Positions 35,422 through 44,765 of a DNA stretch of 64,000 nucleotides are shown here, one piece after another. The position numbers and the translations under genes were made by a program. Location of the stretch: positions 1 to 64,000 of the forward strand of contig NZ_JBCFBA010000011.1 of the NCBI RefSeq assembly GCF_038562415.1, written 5' to 3'. Source of the DNA: Solidesulfovibrio sp. (GTDB lineage: Bacteria > Desulfobacterota > Desulfovibrionia > Desulfovibrionales > Desulfovibrionaceae). The number at the start of each line of letters is the position of its first letter. Position 1 is the stretch's first letter. Under the pieces are notes generated by a model. That model saw nothing but the letters and a program-made list of their open reading frames with translations, was not told the DNA's origin and did not search any database.

Positions 35422-38358
35422 ATGTCACATTCTAAAAAATCCAACCACACTATATCTAAAGAGATTGAGACTCTTAGCAAGACCGCGATGCACGACAAAA
35501 GTTTGTTCAACACTGTTTTGAATCGTCTTCCAATGCCTTACTTCCTCGTCGATATTTCAGAGCGTATCATTCAAACGAATTCAGCATCTCTAGAGATGCT
35601 CAAACTTGCTGGACCTATTGAAGAAACTTATGGGAAAACTTTGGCTGAAGTTTTTTACAACGACCCAAAGCATATAACCTTCATGAGCCAAACTCTTTGT
35701 CAGGGAACTGTTTATCGCGACCTTGAAGTTCCCACCAGGGATAGACTCGGGAACGACCTCCATATCATAGCTAACATTTTCCCGCTTTATGATACAAATA
35801 ATAACTGCATAGGAGGAATGAGCATTTACGTCAACCACACAGAACGCAAACTGACACAAATAGCTTTACAAGAAAGTGAAAAGAAAAATCATGATCTCAT
35901 CCAGAATATTCATGCAGGAGTAGTTGTACACGCTCCAGATTCCAAAATTATTGTCGCTAATGACCGAGCTTCTCAGTTACTTGGGCTTTCAATACCTCAA
36001 CTTAAAGGTAAAAAGGCGATAGACCCAGAGTGGTGTTTTATTCATGAAGATGGAACAAAAATGTCTTTCGCAGAATACCCAGTATCTCAGGTTATCGCAA
36101 CTTGTTCTCCAGTACGAAATTTAATTTTGGGAATAAATCGCCCTCTTCACAAAGATTTAGTTTGGGCTTTAGTCAATGCTTTCCCTGAATTTGACCAAAA
36201 CAATCGACTACTTCAAGTTATTGTAACCTTTGTCAATATAACTGACCGAAAAAAATACGAAGAACAAATTCTTCGAAACGAGACAAGACTACTTTCTATT
36301 GTAAATATTCTCCAACATCAATTCACTTCTGCACAAGATTTTTTGGACTTTGCGCTCGATGAAGCCATAAAAATCACTGAAAGTAAAATAGGATATATAT
36401 ATCATTACAATGAGGATAAACGTGTTTTCATTTTAAATACTTGGTCAAAAGACGTTATGCATGAGTGCAGCATCACTTCTCCGCAGATTTGTTATGAATT
36501 AGATAAAACAGGCATCTGGGGAGAGGCTGTCCGACAACGCAAGCCCATAATCCTCAATAATTTCCAAGAAGAGCACCCTTTAAAAAAAGGGTTGCCTCCT
36601 GGCCATGCATTTTTAAAATCATTTATGACAATTCCAGTATTCAAAGAAAATAAGATTGTTCTCGTCGTCGGCATGGGAAACAAAGAATCTGATTACTCTA
36701 GCACTGATGTTTACCAATTAACACTATTAATGGACTCTGTTTCCAAGATTCTCGACCAAAAAAAAGCCGAGCAAGCTCTTATCAAAAGCGAAGAGACGCT
36801 ACGATCTATCATACAGGAGACACCGATAGGCATACATATTTACGAGCTCTTTGAAGGCAAACTTGTACTCACTGGAGCAAATCAAGCTGCAGATTTAATA
36901 CTTGGCATAAATCATTCACAATTGATTGGAAAAAAACTTAACGACGCTTTTCCAATGCTAGAAGAAACCAATATCTCGGATAAATATTTAGAAGTATTGA
37001 GAACGGGAAAGACTTGGCATACAGAGCAAATCGGATATGAAGACGTCAACATCTCAGGTACTTATGAAATTCTTTGTTTTAGAATTTTTTCAAACCAGAT
37101 TGCAGTAATGTTCATGGACATATCATCTCGAAAGCAAGAAGAGTTTGAACTTGCAAATGCAAAAAGAGCCGCTGAATCTTCAAATAAAGCAAAATCTGAA
37201 TTTCTCGCAAACATGAGTCACGAAATAAGAACTCCACTAAACGGAATTATGGGAATGCTACAATTGCTTGAGTCAACAGAGACGGATCATGAACAAAGCG
37301 AATATATAGACATTGCGTTAAGTTCTTGCAGAAACTTAACACGTTTAATTTCCGACATTCTGGACTTATCTAGGATTGAGCACGGAAATATCACTTTAGA
37401 AAACCACGGATTCAACATCATCCACCTCACCGAAGAAGTTATCAACACTTTCATAACAGAATTATCTTCGAAAGAAATCGAGCTATCAACATCGATAGAA
37501 AAAAATATCCCAGAAATTATTTATGGCGATTCTGGTCGATTGAGACAAATTATCTTCAATATTTTTGGCAATTCAATTAAATTCACCTCAAGCGGACGTA
37601 TATCTATCAACATTGCTTCTTTAATTCGGGGCCAGATTATATATCTATTTATAGAGGTATTAGATACTGGCATAGGCATCCCAGAAGACAAACTAGATGA
37701 AATTTTTGTCCCATTTACACAGGCTGATGGTTCATTGACTCGTAAATATGGAGGAGTTGGCTTGGGACTTTCAATCGTTAAAAAGTTACTTATTGCCATG
37801 GGAGGGACAATAACTGTAGAAAGCAACATTGACAAAGGGACTACTACTTGCATTGCCATTCCGTTTCAAACTAGCGAACCACCTATTTTAGACAACACCA
37901 ATAATAACCATGTGTTACCGGAAATAAATTTAACAAAATTAAAGATACTTATCGCAGAGGATGACCCTATAAATCAATTAGCAACATCGAACTTTATCAA
38001 AAAAATTGGCCATTTTTCAAAATGCGTAAACGACGGGAAAGAAGCCATTGAAATTTTAAAATCTGAACACTTCGACTTAATACTAATGGACATACAAATG
38101 CCTAATCTAGATGGGGTTGAAACTACTTTAGCGATAAGAAGTTCTAATGAAAATTTTTCTAAAATTCCAATCATCGCCATAACAGCTCACGCAATGGCTG
38201 GTGATCGTGAATATTTTTTACGGAGCGGAATGAATGGCTATTTATCAAAACCATTAATAATCGAAGACCTCAACAATGTCATCAACCAGACTATCGCGAA
38301 CGCAAACCGCCAAAGAGCAGACGAGGCATTGATCTATCCGCACAACGAAAAAAATTAA
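35422..38358 (+). CDS. Cytoplasmic PAS/GAF hybrid histidine kinase
   Basis: This 978-residue protein has no membrane segment. In order it has PAS (about 25-140), PAS (150-270), GAF (285-450; [17 protein letters not shown] is typical of this GAF type), PAS (455-575), HisKA with the phospho-His in [13 protein letters not shown], an ATPase domain ([25 protein letters not shown]), and a receiver with Asp in [13 protein letters not shown]. It should sense an internal signal and pass phosphate on. The stand-alone receiver gene 27 bases downstream is its likely partner. Confidence 0.93.
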   Translation: MSHSKKSNHTISKEIETLSKTAMHDKSLFNTVLNRLPMPYFLVDISERIIQTNSASLEMLKLAGPIEETYGKTLAEVFYNDPKHITFMSQTLCQGTVYRDLEVPTRDRLGNDLHIIANIFPLYDTNNNCIGGMSIYVNHTERKLTQIALQESEKKNHDLIQNIHAGVVVHAPDSKIIVANDRASQLLGLSIPQLKGKKAIDPEWCFIHEDGTKMSFAEYPVSQVIATCSPVRNLILGINRPLHKDLVWALVNAFPEFDQNNRLLQVIVTFVNITDRKKYEEQILRNETRLLSIVNILQHQFTSAQDFLDFALDEAIKITESKIGYIYHYNEDKRVFILNTWSKDVMHECSITSPQICYELDKTGIWGEAVRQRKPIILNNFQEEHPLKKGLPPGHAFLKSFMTIPVFKENKIVLVVGMGNKESDYSSTDVYQLTLLMDSVSKILDQKKAEQALIKSEETLRSIIQETPIGIHIYELFEGKLVLTGANQAADLILGINHSQLIGKKLNDAFPMLEETNISDKYLEVLRTGKTWHTEQIGYEDVNISGTYEILCFRIFSNQIAVMFMDISSRKQEEFELANAKRAAESSNKAKSEFLANMSHEIRTPLNGIMGMLQLLESTETDHEQSEYIDIALSSCRNLTRLISDILDLSRIEHGNITLENHGFNIIHLTEEVINTFITELSSKEIELSTSIEKNIPEIIYGDSGRLRQIIFNIFGNSIKFTSSGRISINIASLIRGQIIYLFIEVLDTGIGIPEDKLDEIFVPFTQADGSLTRKYGGVGLGLSIVKKLLIAMGGTITVESNIDKGTTTCIAIPFQTSEPPILDNTNNNHVLPEINLTKLKILIAEDDPINQLATSNFIKKIGHFSKCVNDGKEAIEILKSEHFDLILMDIQMPNLDGVETTLAIRSSNENFSKIPIIAITAHAMAGDREYFLRSGMNGYLSKPLIIEDLNNVINQTIANANRQRADEALIYPHNEKN

Positions 38359-38385
38359 CAAGCATTTCAGACTACACTAAAAAAA

Positions 38386-38784
38386 ATGGAAAGCACAAGA
38401 ACAATTCTTATCGTCGAAGACGACGTCATCAACAGAGTTGCACTTTGCCGTTTTCTCAGCAAACAAGGCTATGTTGTTCATCCAACAAAGGACGGCGACG
38501 AAGCCCTGGAAATATATGCCAAAAATAAATTCGACCTGATAATAATGGACCTTGTTATGCCAGGGATCGATGGCGCTGAAACAGCAAGGAAAATGCGGTT
38601 TATATCCAATAGCACGGATGGTGACTACCCACCGATCATTATAGTCACTGCCGTTGATCACCGCGCACAAAATTTAGAAAAGATATTCAGAGCAGGCGTC
38701 GACAGAGTTGTTCAAAAACCAATCGAACATGCCCAACTACTGGAGTGCATAGACGAACTGCTGTTGCCCCAAAAGCGCAACTAA
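38386..38784 (+). CDS. Stand-alone receiver protein
   Basis: This 132-residue CheY-like protein begins TILIVEDDVINRVALC. The phospho-Asp lies in DLIIMDLVMPGIDG and the Lys in VVQKPIE. It starts 27 bases after the hybrid kinase and is almost certainly in its operon. It has no output domain. The ribosome binding site is weak, which fits coupling to the upstream gene. Confidence 0.9.
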   Translation: MESTRTILIVEDDVINRVALCRFLSKQGYVVHPTKDGDEALEIYAKNKFDLIIMDLVMPGIDGAETARKMRFISNSTDGDYPPIIIVTAVDHRAQNLEKIFRAGVDRVVQKPIEHAQLLECIDELLLPQKRN

Positions 38785-38789
38785 AAATA

Positions 38790-38830
38790 ACAAGCCCCTC
38801 CCCACGGACAAGAACGAGAAGGGGCTTCTA
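38790..38830. terminator. Bidirectional terminator
   Basis: AAGCCCCT (38791-38798) pairs with AGGGGCTT (38820-38827) between the convergent receiver and HTH/AbrB-like genes. A-rich and T-containing flanks allow it to work both ways. Confidence 0.65.
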
Positions 38831-38850
38831 CAATGAAACTAGCTAGTTTA

Positions 38851-39171
38851 CTACTTCTTTTCCAAAACGATCCGCCCTTCTTCCAGGCACGACACCTTGA
38901 ACTCGTCGCCCACGGTGAAGCCATAGTTCACCATAAGGGTCGGGGACAGACGGAGTCCCATAGTCCCAAACTTGACGTTCCCAGAGACTGCCCGGTCCCC
39001 CATCCCTTCGATGGAGTAAAACTTCTCATCCATCTGCATCAGCTTCAAAAGATGGGCTTTCAAAGTAGTTTTGTTGATTCCAAACGCATCGATGATTTGC
39101 TGGGCAGTCTTCCCTTCGGTGATCATGGTGCGAAGTTTCACAGCTTCGAATTTCGATTCTTTTCCAGGCAT
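38851..39171 (-). CDS. HTH plus AbrB-like small regulator (intact, minus strand)
   Basis: This 106-residue member of the family has an HTH-like N-terminal part (GKTAQQIIDAFGINKTTLKA then HLLKLMQMDEKFY) and an AbrB-like C-terminal part (VGDEFKVSCLEEGRIVLEKK). AAGGAG lies 9 bases before ATG 39171. It is nearest to the broken copy at 25814 and more distant from the copies at 12033 and 51521. It ends the signalling block and reads toward it. Local regulation is plausible but not shown. Confidence 0.72.
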   Translation of the reverse strand: MPGKESKFEAVKLRTMITEGKTAQQIIDAFGINKTTLKAHLLKLMQMDEKFYSIEGMGDRAVSGNVKFGTMGLRLSPTLMVNYGFTVGDEFKVSCLEEGRIVLEKK

Positions 39172-39359
39172 GGGGATAGCTCCTTCGTTTTGATGTCGCA
39201 GTTTCGGATCAGAGCTTATAGCAAAAACAAAGGATGTCAACAGCACTATCCTCAAAGTCACGAACGATCGTTTTTAGCAAACGTTCATTTTGATCCTGAG
39301 AAGACGAATTTTTCGTTCCAGTAAAAACGAAGGAAAACACGCTTTTCTAAAAAGAATAC

Positions 39360-39726
39360 CAGCGCCACTTTCTCTGGCGAATGCGCTATAAATCAAAAAA
39401 TGCAGCTTCCTGCATCGCATAACGTCCTGGGATATCGATAGTTTCTCTCAGAACACATTCCAGCCCCGTCTCCCCTGCCCCGGGCCAGCCCATCCCCCCG
39501 GACACCCCTCCCCTGCTCTCTACCGGCCCCGTCCTGGGGTTTTCCCATCTGGGCCTTCCCCTTTGGCCCGGCAGTCCCGAAACCTCAGGAAATCCCAGCC
39601 TCGGCCCAATGTCCGATTTCCATAGGGCTATTCCCAAATTCCCTCAAGCTCCCGTGACCGCCTCCCCTGCTCCAGGGTATCCTTCCCCAAAACTGCCTCT
39701 GTAGTGCAGCCCCAGAAGGATACCAT
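39360..39726 (+). repeat. GC-rich dispersed repeat, copy 2 (full length)
   Basis: From AATGCAGCTTCCTGCAT at about 39400, through CCCCGGACACCCCTCCCCTG and CTCTCTACCGGCCCCGTCCT (from 39498), GGGGTTTTCCC, CCTCAGGAAATCCCAGCC and GATTTCCATAGGGCT, to the leader of the gene at 39727. It is collinear with copy 1 (1361-1693), and both lead into the same two-gene operon. Confidence 0.75.
39676..39724 (+). promoter_or_regulatory. Leader hairpin covering the ribosome binding site, unit B
   Basis: GGTATCCTT (39676-39684) is complementary to AAGGATACC (39716-39724), which contains the ribosome binding site for ATG 39727. The arms match those at 1661/1685, but the loop is 31 bases and unrelated. Confidence 0.55.
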
Positions 39727-39954
39727 ATGGAACCACAAGACCTCGAAAGACTGGATCTGAAATCAGCAATCATCAGCGCATTCCGACCAATTGAGCAGCT
39801 TTTCAAGATTATGGACACCACCGCAATTGAAGTCGATGGAGCGATACTCCGTTCTTATAGCGAAATCGGACTCGAACTTACAAGGAACTTTCGCCAGAAA
39901 CTTGAAAACTTGCTGAACTCAAACCAGGATGGTGCTGAAAATGCCGACCGATAA
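39727..39954 (+). CDS. Small conserved element protein (75 aa)
   Basis: This 75-residue protein is the counterpart of the 73-aa protein at 1696: FRPIEQLFKIMDTT, RSYSEIG and NFRQKLE are shared. The N-terminal 15 residues differ. It overlaps the DUF6573 gene by 14 bases, indicating coupled translation. Function unknown. Confidence 0.75.
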   Translation: MEPQDLERLDLKSAIISAFRPIEQLFKIMDTTAIEVDGAILRSYSEIGLELTRNFRQKLENLLNSNQDGAENADR

Positions 39955-40330
39955 GGCTTTTGGAAACGTCATCTACTCCTACTCCAGGGCACAAGCTATC
40001 GAAGACGGAGTCCTTGTCGATGTCACCGAGCAGGCGAAAGCCACCGGGTTCAAACTACCCACGGTGGTCACCGAGAACCTGTATCATCATTATATAGAAC
40101 CACCAGCCGGGCTGGCTGGCGAGGGCCAGTCCGTGACAGGCAGGCTTCATGATCTGCTGACGCTGGCGCTGTTCGCAGCCAAGAGGGCGGTCAACTCGGA
40201 CAGGGTCTATTTCAAGGTGAGCTTCCTGATGTCCCCAGGACGATCAGAATCCGTCGAGGTCATTGCCCATATCGGCCCTGGCGACAGCGTGGAACCTGTC
40301 CTGACGATCATGCTCCCTGAGGATGACTGA
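39941..40330 (+). CDS. DUF6573 family protein, unit B
   Basis: This 129-residue protein is closely similar to that at 1910: DKAFGNVIYSYSRAQAIEDG, GRLHDLLTLALFAAK, VYFKVSFLM, IGPGDSVEPVLTIMLPEDD. ATG 39941 is chosen by alignment with the paralogue; an in-frame ATG at 39929 is 12 bases upstream. It is convergent with an XRE gene as in unit A. Confidence 0.8.
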   Translation: MPTDKAFGNVIYSYSRAQAIEDGVLVDVTEQAKATGFKLPTVVTENLYHHYIEPPAGLAGEGQSVTGRLHDLLTLALFAAKRAVNSDRVYFKVSFLMSPGRSESVEVIAHIGPGDSVEPVLTIMLPEDD

Positions 40331-40353
40331 AAGGTGACGCGGGAAAGCCCAGG

Positions 40354-40680
40354 TCACTTCTGGATCAGCACCCGGGCCATGGTCAGGATCGCTCGCACTT
40401 GCTCTTCACTGGCCCCGGCCAGCAACTCCAGAAGTTCTTTCTGCACCTGTTCCCGCGTCATGCCGACATCCCCGAGGTCAAAGAGGGATGCCAAATCTTC
40501 CTCGAGTGCGGCGGATAATCTTTCGATATTCACCAAGGTCGGATTCCCCCTGCCCCGTTCGATCTCCCCAACGCTTTGGAGGGACAGCCCCGCCCGCTCC
40601 GCAAGCTGCTCCTGGGTCATGTCCTTTGCCCGCCGCAATGACCGGACACGTTTTCCAAAAACCTTAAGAATCTCGCCCAT
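40354..40680 (-). CDS. XRE-family HTH regulator, unit B
   Basis: This 108-residue protein has the Cro/CI helix-turn-helix (TQEQLAERAGLSLQSVGEIE, RGRGNPTL). The C-terminal part (REQVQKELLELLAGASEEQV) is helical. AAGGACGG precedes ATG 40680. It is divergent from the flagellin gene, so it may also influence flagellin transcription; that is inference from position only. Confidence 0.88.
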   Translation of the reverse strand: MGEILKVFGKRVRSLRRAKDMTQEQLAERAGLSLQSVGEIERGRGNPTLVNIERLSAALEEDLASLFDLGDVGMTREQVQKELLELLAGASEEQVRAILTMARVLIQK

Positions 40681-40828
40681 GGAACCGTCCTTTTCGGACA
40701 GTTTAGGGCTAGCGTGTCGTTCTTATAAGAAAGTTAGGTATGCAAATTGCTAGATATTAACAAGTAAACTTTATTTTTTGTTAATTTTTCCGTCTGAGCC
40801 TTGATTCCTGGCGGTTCAGGCCCCGGGC

Positions 40829-40849
40829 CACCGGAAAATAATTCCGGTG
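40829..40849 (+). promoter_or_regulatory. Hairpin in the flagellin leader
   Basis: CACCGGAA and TTCCGGTG form a perfect 8-bp stem around AATAA, about 45 bases before the flagellin start. AAGGAAGGAG lies between it and ATG. GGA motifs near a hairpin recall CsrA targets in other flagellin leaders, but this is only suggestive. Confidence 0.45.
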
Positions 40850-40894
40850 ATTTGCCGGGAAATGCCCGCTGAATAAGGAAGGAGATGCCTCCCC

Positions 40895-42748
40895 ATGGCA
40901 TTGGTCATAAACCACAACCTCATGGCGATGAACTCCGCCAGAAATTTGTCAGACCACTATGGGGCGCTGAGCACGTCGACCCAGCGGCTGTCGTCTGGGC
41001 TGCGGATCAATTCCGCCGCCGACGACGCTGCCGGACTCGCTGTCCGGGAGTTGATGCGATCCGATGTCAGCACCATGAACCAGGGGATCAGGAACGCTAA
41101 CGATGCCATCTCCATGATCCAGACAGCGGATGGGGCATTACAAGTGATCGATGAAAAGTTGATTCGGATGAAGGAACTGGCCGAGCAAGCTGCAACTGGA
41201 ACTTACACGAGTGATCAAAGAATAATTATTGACAGCGAATTTCAAGCGATGTCCAGCGAAATAAATAGGATAGCAAACGCCACCAATTTCAACGGGATAA
41301 CGATGATAAATTCTATAAATCCAGACACTAACCCTATGTCCGTTCAAAACTGGGAACAGTTGAATTCATCTTCATTCAACAGCCCGGACAATATCACTAC
41401 GAATGCCTTCGAAAATTACAATGGAAATTTAATAGCAGGGACTGGCAACGCCAACGGTGGGGAGATATGGTCTTATGATGGGGCGCAATGGTCCCAGATA
41501 AATACTGCCGGATTCGGTGACCCTAACAATAGAACTGTATATAACACAAAAACATACAATGGTTCCTTGTATGCCAGTGTATACAATACCGTCTCAGGAG
41601 TTCAAATTTGGAAATATGATGGATCAAACTGGTCAAAAGTTAACACGAACGGATTTGGCAATGCAAATAATATATATGCCGAAACAATGAAAGTTTACGA
41701 TGACAAGCTCTATGTGGCCACAAGAAATGATGCAACGGGAAGTGAAGTTTATTCTTATAACGGAAGTAGCTGGTCCCAAGTTTCAACTGGGGGTTTTGGT
41801 GATTCAGACAACTTTGTCACACTGTCGTTAGAAGAATTTAGAGGCGAGCTATACGCTGGCACAGCGAATAATGTCGACGGGTCGCAAGTTTATAAACTTA
41901 GTGGATCATCTTGGATCCAAGTAAACCAATCAGGATATGGAAATATTGACAATGTCCAAACGCAGTCTTTAACAGCGTACAACAACAAACTTTATTCTGG
42001 AACAGCAAATTTTTCTGATGGAGGTTCGGTTTATGTTTACGACGGACAGTCGTGGACTCAAATAAGTGAATCTGGATTTGGCGATTTAAATAATAATTAT
42101 ATCGAAAACGTGTCTATGTTTAACAATAGAATTTATGCCTCAACAAATAATTCTGCAGAAGGGACACAAGTCTGGGCTTATGACGGAACTACTTGGGCTC
42201 AAATAAACACTAATGGTTTTGGGACAAGCGACAATGTTTATGCAAACGGCTTGTTTGTCTACAACCACCAACTAGTAGCTGGAACATTCAATCCATCCTC
42301 AGGGACTCAAATATGGGCTCTCGATAAGATTAAAAATGAAAGCATAAAAATTCATTTCGGAACAGGGAATAGCTCTTCCGAAGACTATTATTATATTATG
42401 CGATCAAATATGACATCAGGCGTTGACGGATTGAACATTCAATATCTGGACGTCAAGACCCAATATGGCGCGCAATACTCGCTGGACGAACTTTCAGCGG
42501 CAATGATTAAAACGAATACTGTCCGAGCAAATCTTGGAGCAACACAAAACCGCCTTGAAAATACAATTTCAAACCTACAAATCCAAGCAGAGAATCTTCA
42601 GACTGCTGAATCGCAAATATCAGATACAGACGTTGCCCAGGAAATGACCTCATTCGTGAAAGAACAAATATTATCACAAGCATCTGTCGCCATGCTTGCC
42701 CAAGCAAACTCGCTGCCGAAGATGGCATTGCAAATAATCACCGGTTAA
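40895..42748 (+). CDS. Flagellin with a seven-repeat beta-propeller insertion
   Basis: This 617-residue flagellin has normal ends. Residues 1-145 carry the D0/D1 start (MALVINHNLMAMNSARNL, STQRLSSGLRINSAADDAAG), and residues 545-617 carry the D1/D0 end (NLGATQNRLENTISNLQIQA, FVKEQILSQASVAMLAQAN). Between them, about residues 150-480, are seven repeats of 46-47 residues, each starting with W-x-Q/K-hydrophobic and carrying GFG, NGxLY/L, a Thr-x-Asn turn, G-x-Q/E-V/I-W/Y and YDG. Seven such units predict a closed seven-bladed beta-propeller displayed on the filament. It could bind a ligand, sugar or surface. GGAG is 10 bases before ATG 40895. Export chaperones and a cap gene are not nearby, so it must use the host flagellar system. 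Confidence 0.93.
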   Translation: MALVINHNLMAMNSARNLSDHYGALSTSTQRLSSGLRINSAADDAAGLAVRELMRSDVSTMNQGIRNANDAISMIQTADGALQVIDEKLIRMKELAEQAATGTYTSDQRIIIDSEFQAMSSEINRIANATNFNGITMINSINPDTNPMSVQNWEQLNSSSFNSPDNITTNAFENYNGNLIAGTGNANGGEIWSYDGAQWSQINTAGFGDPNNRTVYNTKTYNGSLYASVYNTVSGVQIWKYDGSNWSKVNTNGFGNANNIYAETMKVYDDKLYVATRNDATGSEVYSYNGSSWSQVSTGGFGDSDNFVTLSLEEFRGELYAGTANNVDGSQVYKLSGSSWIQVNQSGYGNIDNVQTQSLTAYNNKLYSGTANFSDGGSVYVYDGQSWTQISESGFGDLNNNYIENVSMFNNRIYASTNNSAEGTQVWAYDGTTWAQINTNGFGTSDNVYANGLFVYNHQLVAGTFNPSSGTQIWALDKIKNESIKIHFGTGNSSSEDYYYIMRSNMTSGVDGLNIQYLDVKTQYGAQYSLDELSAAMIKTNTVRANLGATQNRLENTISNLQIQAENLQTAESQISDTDVAQEMTSFVKEQILSQASVAMLAQANSLPKMALQIITG

Positions 42749-42799
42749 TCCCGATAAAACATCGCCTGTTCAACACTCAAAACAACCAGGAGCAGAATC

Positions 42800-43039
42800 A
42801 TGAATCCTAATGCGCTTAAACCTCAAGCTTTCGAAATCACCGCGATAAGGCCCATTCTTTCCGATGACATTTCGAAGAATAAGATCGACAGGATCATGAT
42901 GGCGCTTCGCGGGAACGATCCTGACAGGACATCCATTGACCTGACAGAAATCAGACCCTTGCTTATTGAGGACTTTTCTGACGGCGACATCAACAGGATC
43001 ATGATGGCGTTGAAGCTCTCCCAGGCGAATCCCAATTAG
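42800..43039 (+). CDS. Small protein with tandem internal duplication
   Basis: This 79-residue protein consists of two copies of one unit of about 35 residues: AIRPILSDDISKNKIDRIMM and EIRPLLIEDFSDGDINRIMM, each followed by ALR/ALK. AGGAG lies 7 bases before ATG 42800, 52 bases after the flagellin stop, so it is probably in the flagellin transcript. No signal peptide. It could assist flagellin (chaperone or regulator), but nothing shows this directly, and I do not recognise the family. Confidence 0.7.
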   Translation: MNPNALKPQAFEITAIRPILSDDISKNKIDRIMMALRGNDPDRTSIDLTEIRPLLIEDFSDGDINRIMMALKLSQANPN

Positions 43040-43624
43040 CCGAGCAAGTGGAGTTCATCGCGGCACGGCACCTATTTCTCATGCCCGGTGACATCTTGCC
43101 TGATCCCAGTCCCAGGATAGACGCTGTCGCTGGCTGAGGGTGATGGTGTGGGTCGGGAATTTACCCTGGCCCGCTTGTCACCTTGGGTGATCCTGTGTCA
43201 CTGGCCCGCCGCCAGCGCTGGTTACGCCTCCATCTCCCTTTATTGCTGACTTTATTCGCCCCGATGGCTGGCCCATGCGCCGCCTGGTTTCGTTTTGCCA
43301 CGCACTGATTCTATACGAAATCACGATGAAATTGCTGCTTTTCATCTCGAACCAAAGTGGTGACACATGGAGAGCAGGAGGCGACATAAGGGGACAAGGT
43401 GGGAAACTGAAAAGTCAGAAGCCGCGTTTTCGAGCACTGGATATTGAAAAATGGCGGTGAAGTGGGAAATAGCCTGTCCTTGGGCATTTTCTTCTCGGGC
43501 TGACAACCGTTGACGCAGCTAAGTCACTCCAACCTCAAAAGCGTGTTTTTTTTCGTATTTGACCCAGTGAACAAAGCCGAAACCTACTACCCAAGATATT
43601 TCAAACTAAACAAAAGCAGTGCAT
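43040..43624. other. Intergenic region with inverted repeats, no gene seen
   Basis: The first 200 bases are GC-rich with several short inverted repeats (GGTGATCC..., CCGCCAGCGC) and may hold the end of the flagellin transcript. From 43480 the sequence turns A/T-rich. GTTTTTTTTCGTATTTGACC (about 43547) is one arm of the CAAAAACGAA palindrome family. Confidence 0.4.
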
Positions 43625-44578
43625 CTATTTCTTGACTTCTCGCTTCCATTTTCTTGCACTCTTTTGTGGATCATTTGCCTTCTTTTTATCAAGAGCATGC
43701 TCAAAAACCATCCTCATTACTGTCCTCGAGTTAGCGAGCTTCCCTCGCGACAAATAACTCAATTCTTGTTTATAATTTTCCATAACTTCTGAATCTAAAT
43801 CTTTATTAGGATATTTTTTCAGCAATTTTTTCTTGATTGGCAATAAAATTTTATCGTTCATCTTCCCAACAACATCTTTAGAAATTTTATCGTGAAGACG
43901 CTTGTCACCTTTCTCCCATAATTCATAAATAATCTCAACAGCTTTAGAATTTAATTCTTTTGTCGTCTTCCACCTCTTGTTCTGCCCTCTTGCAGAAATA
44001 GCACTATGAATCAGCTTTGTGACTTCGTCTGTCTGAAAAAAATAACCATAAAGATCTAAATCAGTAAATGACAAATACATCAAAACATACAACGACTTAA
44101 TAAAGCTCGGAGCTATAGATGATGACTCCCCCACCTTAACCATATTTATTGCACTCAAAATTTCTAAATATCTGTTCAAATTCTCCTTGACATACTCAAC
44201 ACTTTTTGCATCTCCCCCTGACTCAAACTCCTTACTTACTAAACCATAAAAATAACTCCATGCTTTTGTTGAAAAATCACTACATGTCTCAATTGATTCA
44301 TCTCTGAAATCAAACTTTTTTTCAATATTACGTTCCAACGCCAAACCATGAATTTTCTTGTATGGTCCACTCTGAATAAGGTTCATAAAATGATCACGAT
44401 AAAACTCGATACAAGATCGAACCAAAAGCAATGCACCATTAAAGTCCGATGGATCCCCTTTTTCTTTTTTATATGCCCTCAAATACTCTAAAATTTTATT
44501 ACGACTCAAATGTTCTTCATGAAAGTCGGCATCTTTATCACGCAAACTCTCAGCCTTATTCGAATCTTTCTTTACCAT
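43625..44578 (-). CDS. Cassette protein 1, unit B (317 aa, unknown)
   Basis: This 317-residue protein is the counterpart of that at 3893-4873: ISARGQNKRWKTTKELNSKA, GDKRLHDKISKDVVG, YLSRGKLANS. The C-terminus is very basic (WKREVKK). ATG 44578 follows GGAGG with about 10 bases spacing; a longer frame from 44623 lacks support. It is divergent from the 505-aa gene, as in unit A. Together the two copies show a conserved C-terminal half and a more variable N-terminal half. Function unknown. Confidence 0.75.
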   Translation of the reverse strand: MVKKDSNKAESLRDKDADFHEEHLSRNKILEYLRAYKKEKGDPSDFNGALLLVRSCIEFYRDHFMNLIQSGPYKKIHGLALERNIEKKFDFRDESIETCSDFSTKAWSYFYGLVSKEFESGGDAKSVEYVKENLNRYLEILSAINMVKVGESSSIAPSFIKSLYVLMYLSFTDLDLYGYFFQTDEVTKLIHSAISARGQNKRWKTTKELNSKAVEIIYELWEKGDKRLHDKISKDVVGKMNDKILLPIKKKLLKKYPNKDLDSEVMENYKQELSYLSRGKLANSRTVMRMVFEHALDKKKANDPQKSARKWKREVKK

Positions 44579-44765
44579 AAAATAACCCTCCGTTGCCTCC
44601 GATTGCCAGTGCCAGCCGCACATACCCGGTGCTCATATCGCTGACCTAAGAGATGTCAAGTCCCCCATATAGACTACTCCTCCACCCAATACACTATCGC
44701 CATAAGTTGCTGAAATCCCACGGGTTCCTGTAGAGACACGCTCATCTCAACCAAAGGAGGCCCAC

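Noticed and set aside
40895-42748. Central flagellin repeats as a separate gene or a frame error fusing two genes
   Set aside because: The frame is continuous, both flagellin ends are intact with one start site, and the repeats end cleanly before the C-terminal D1 part.
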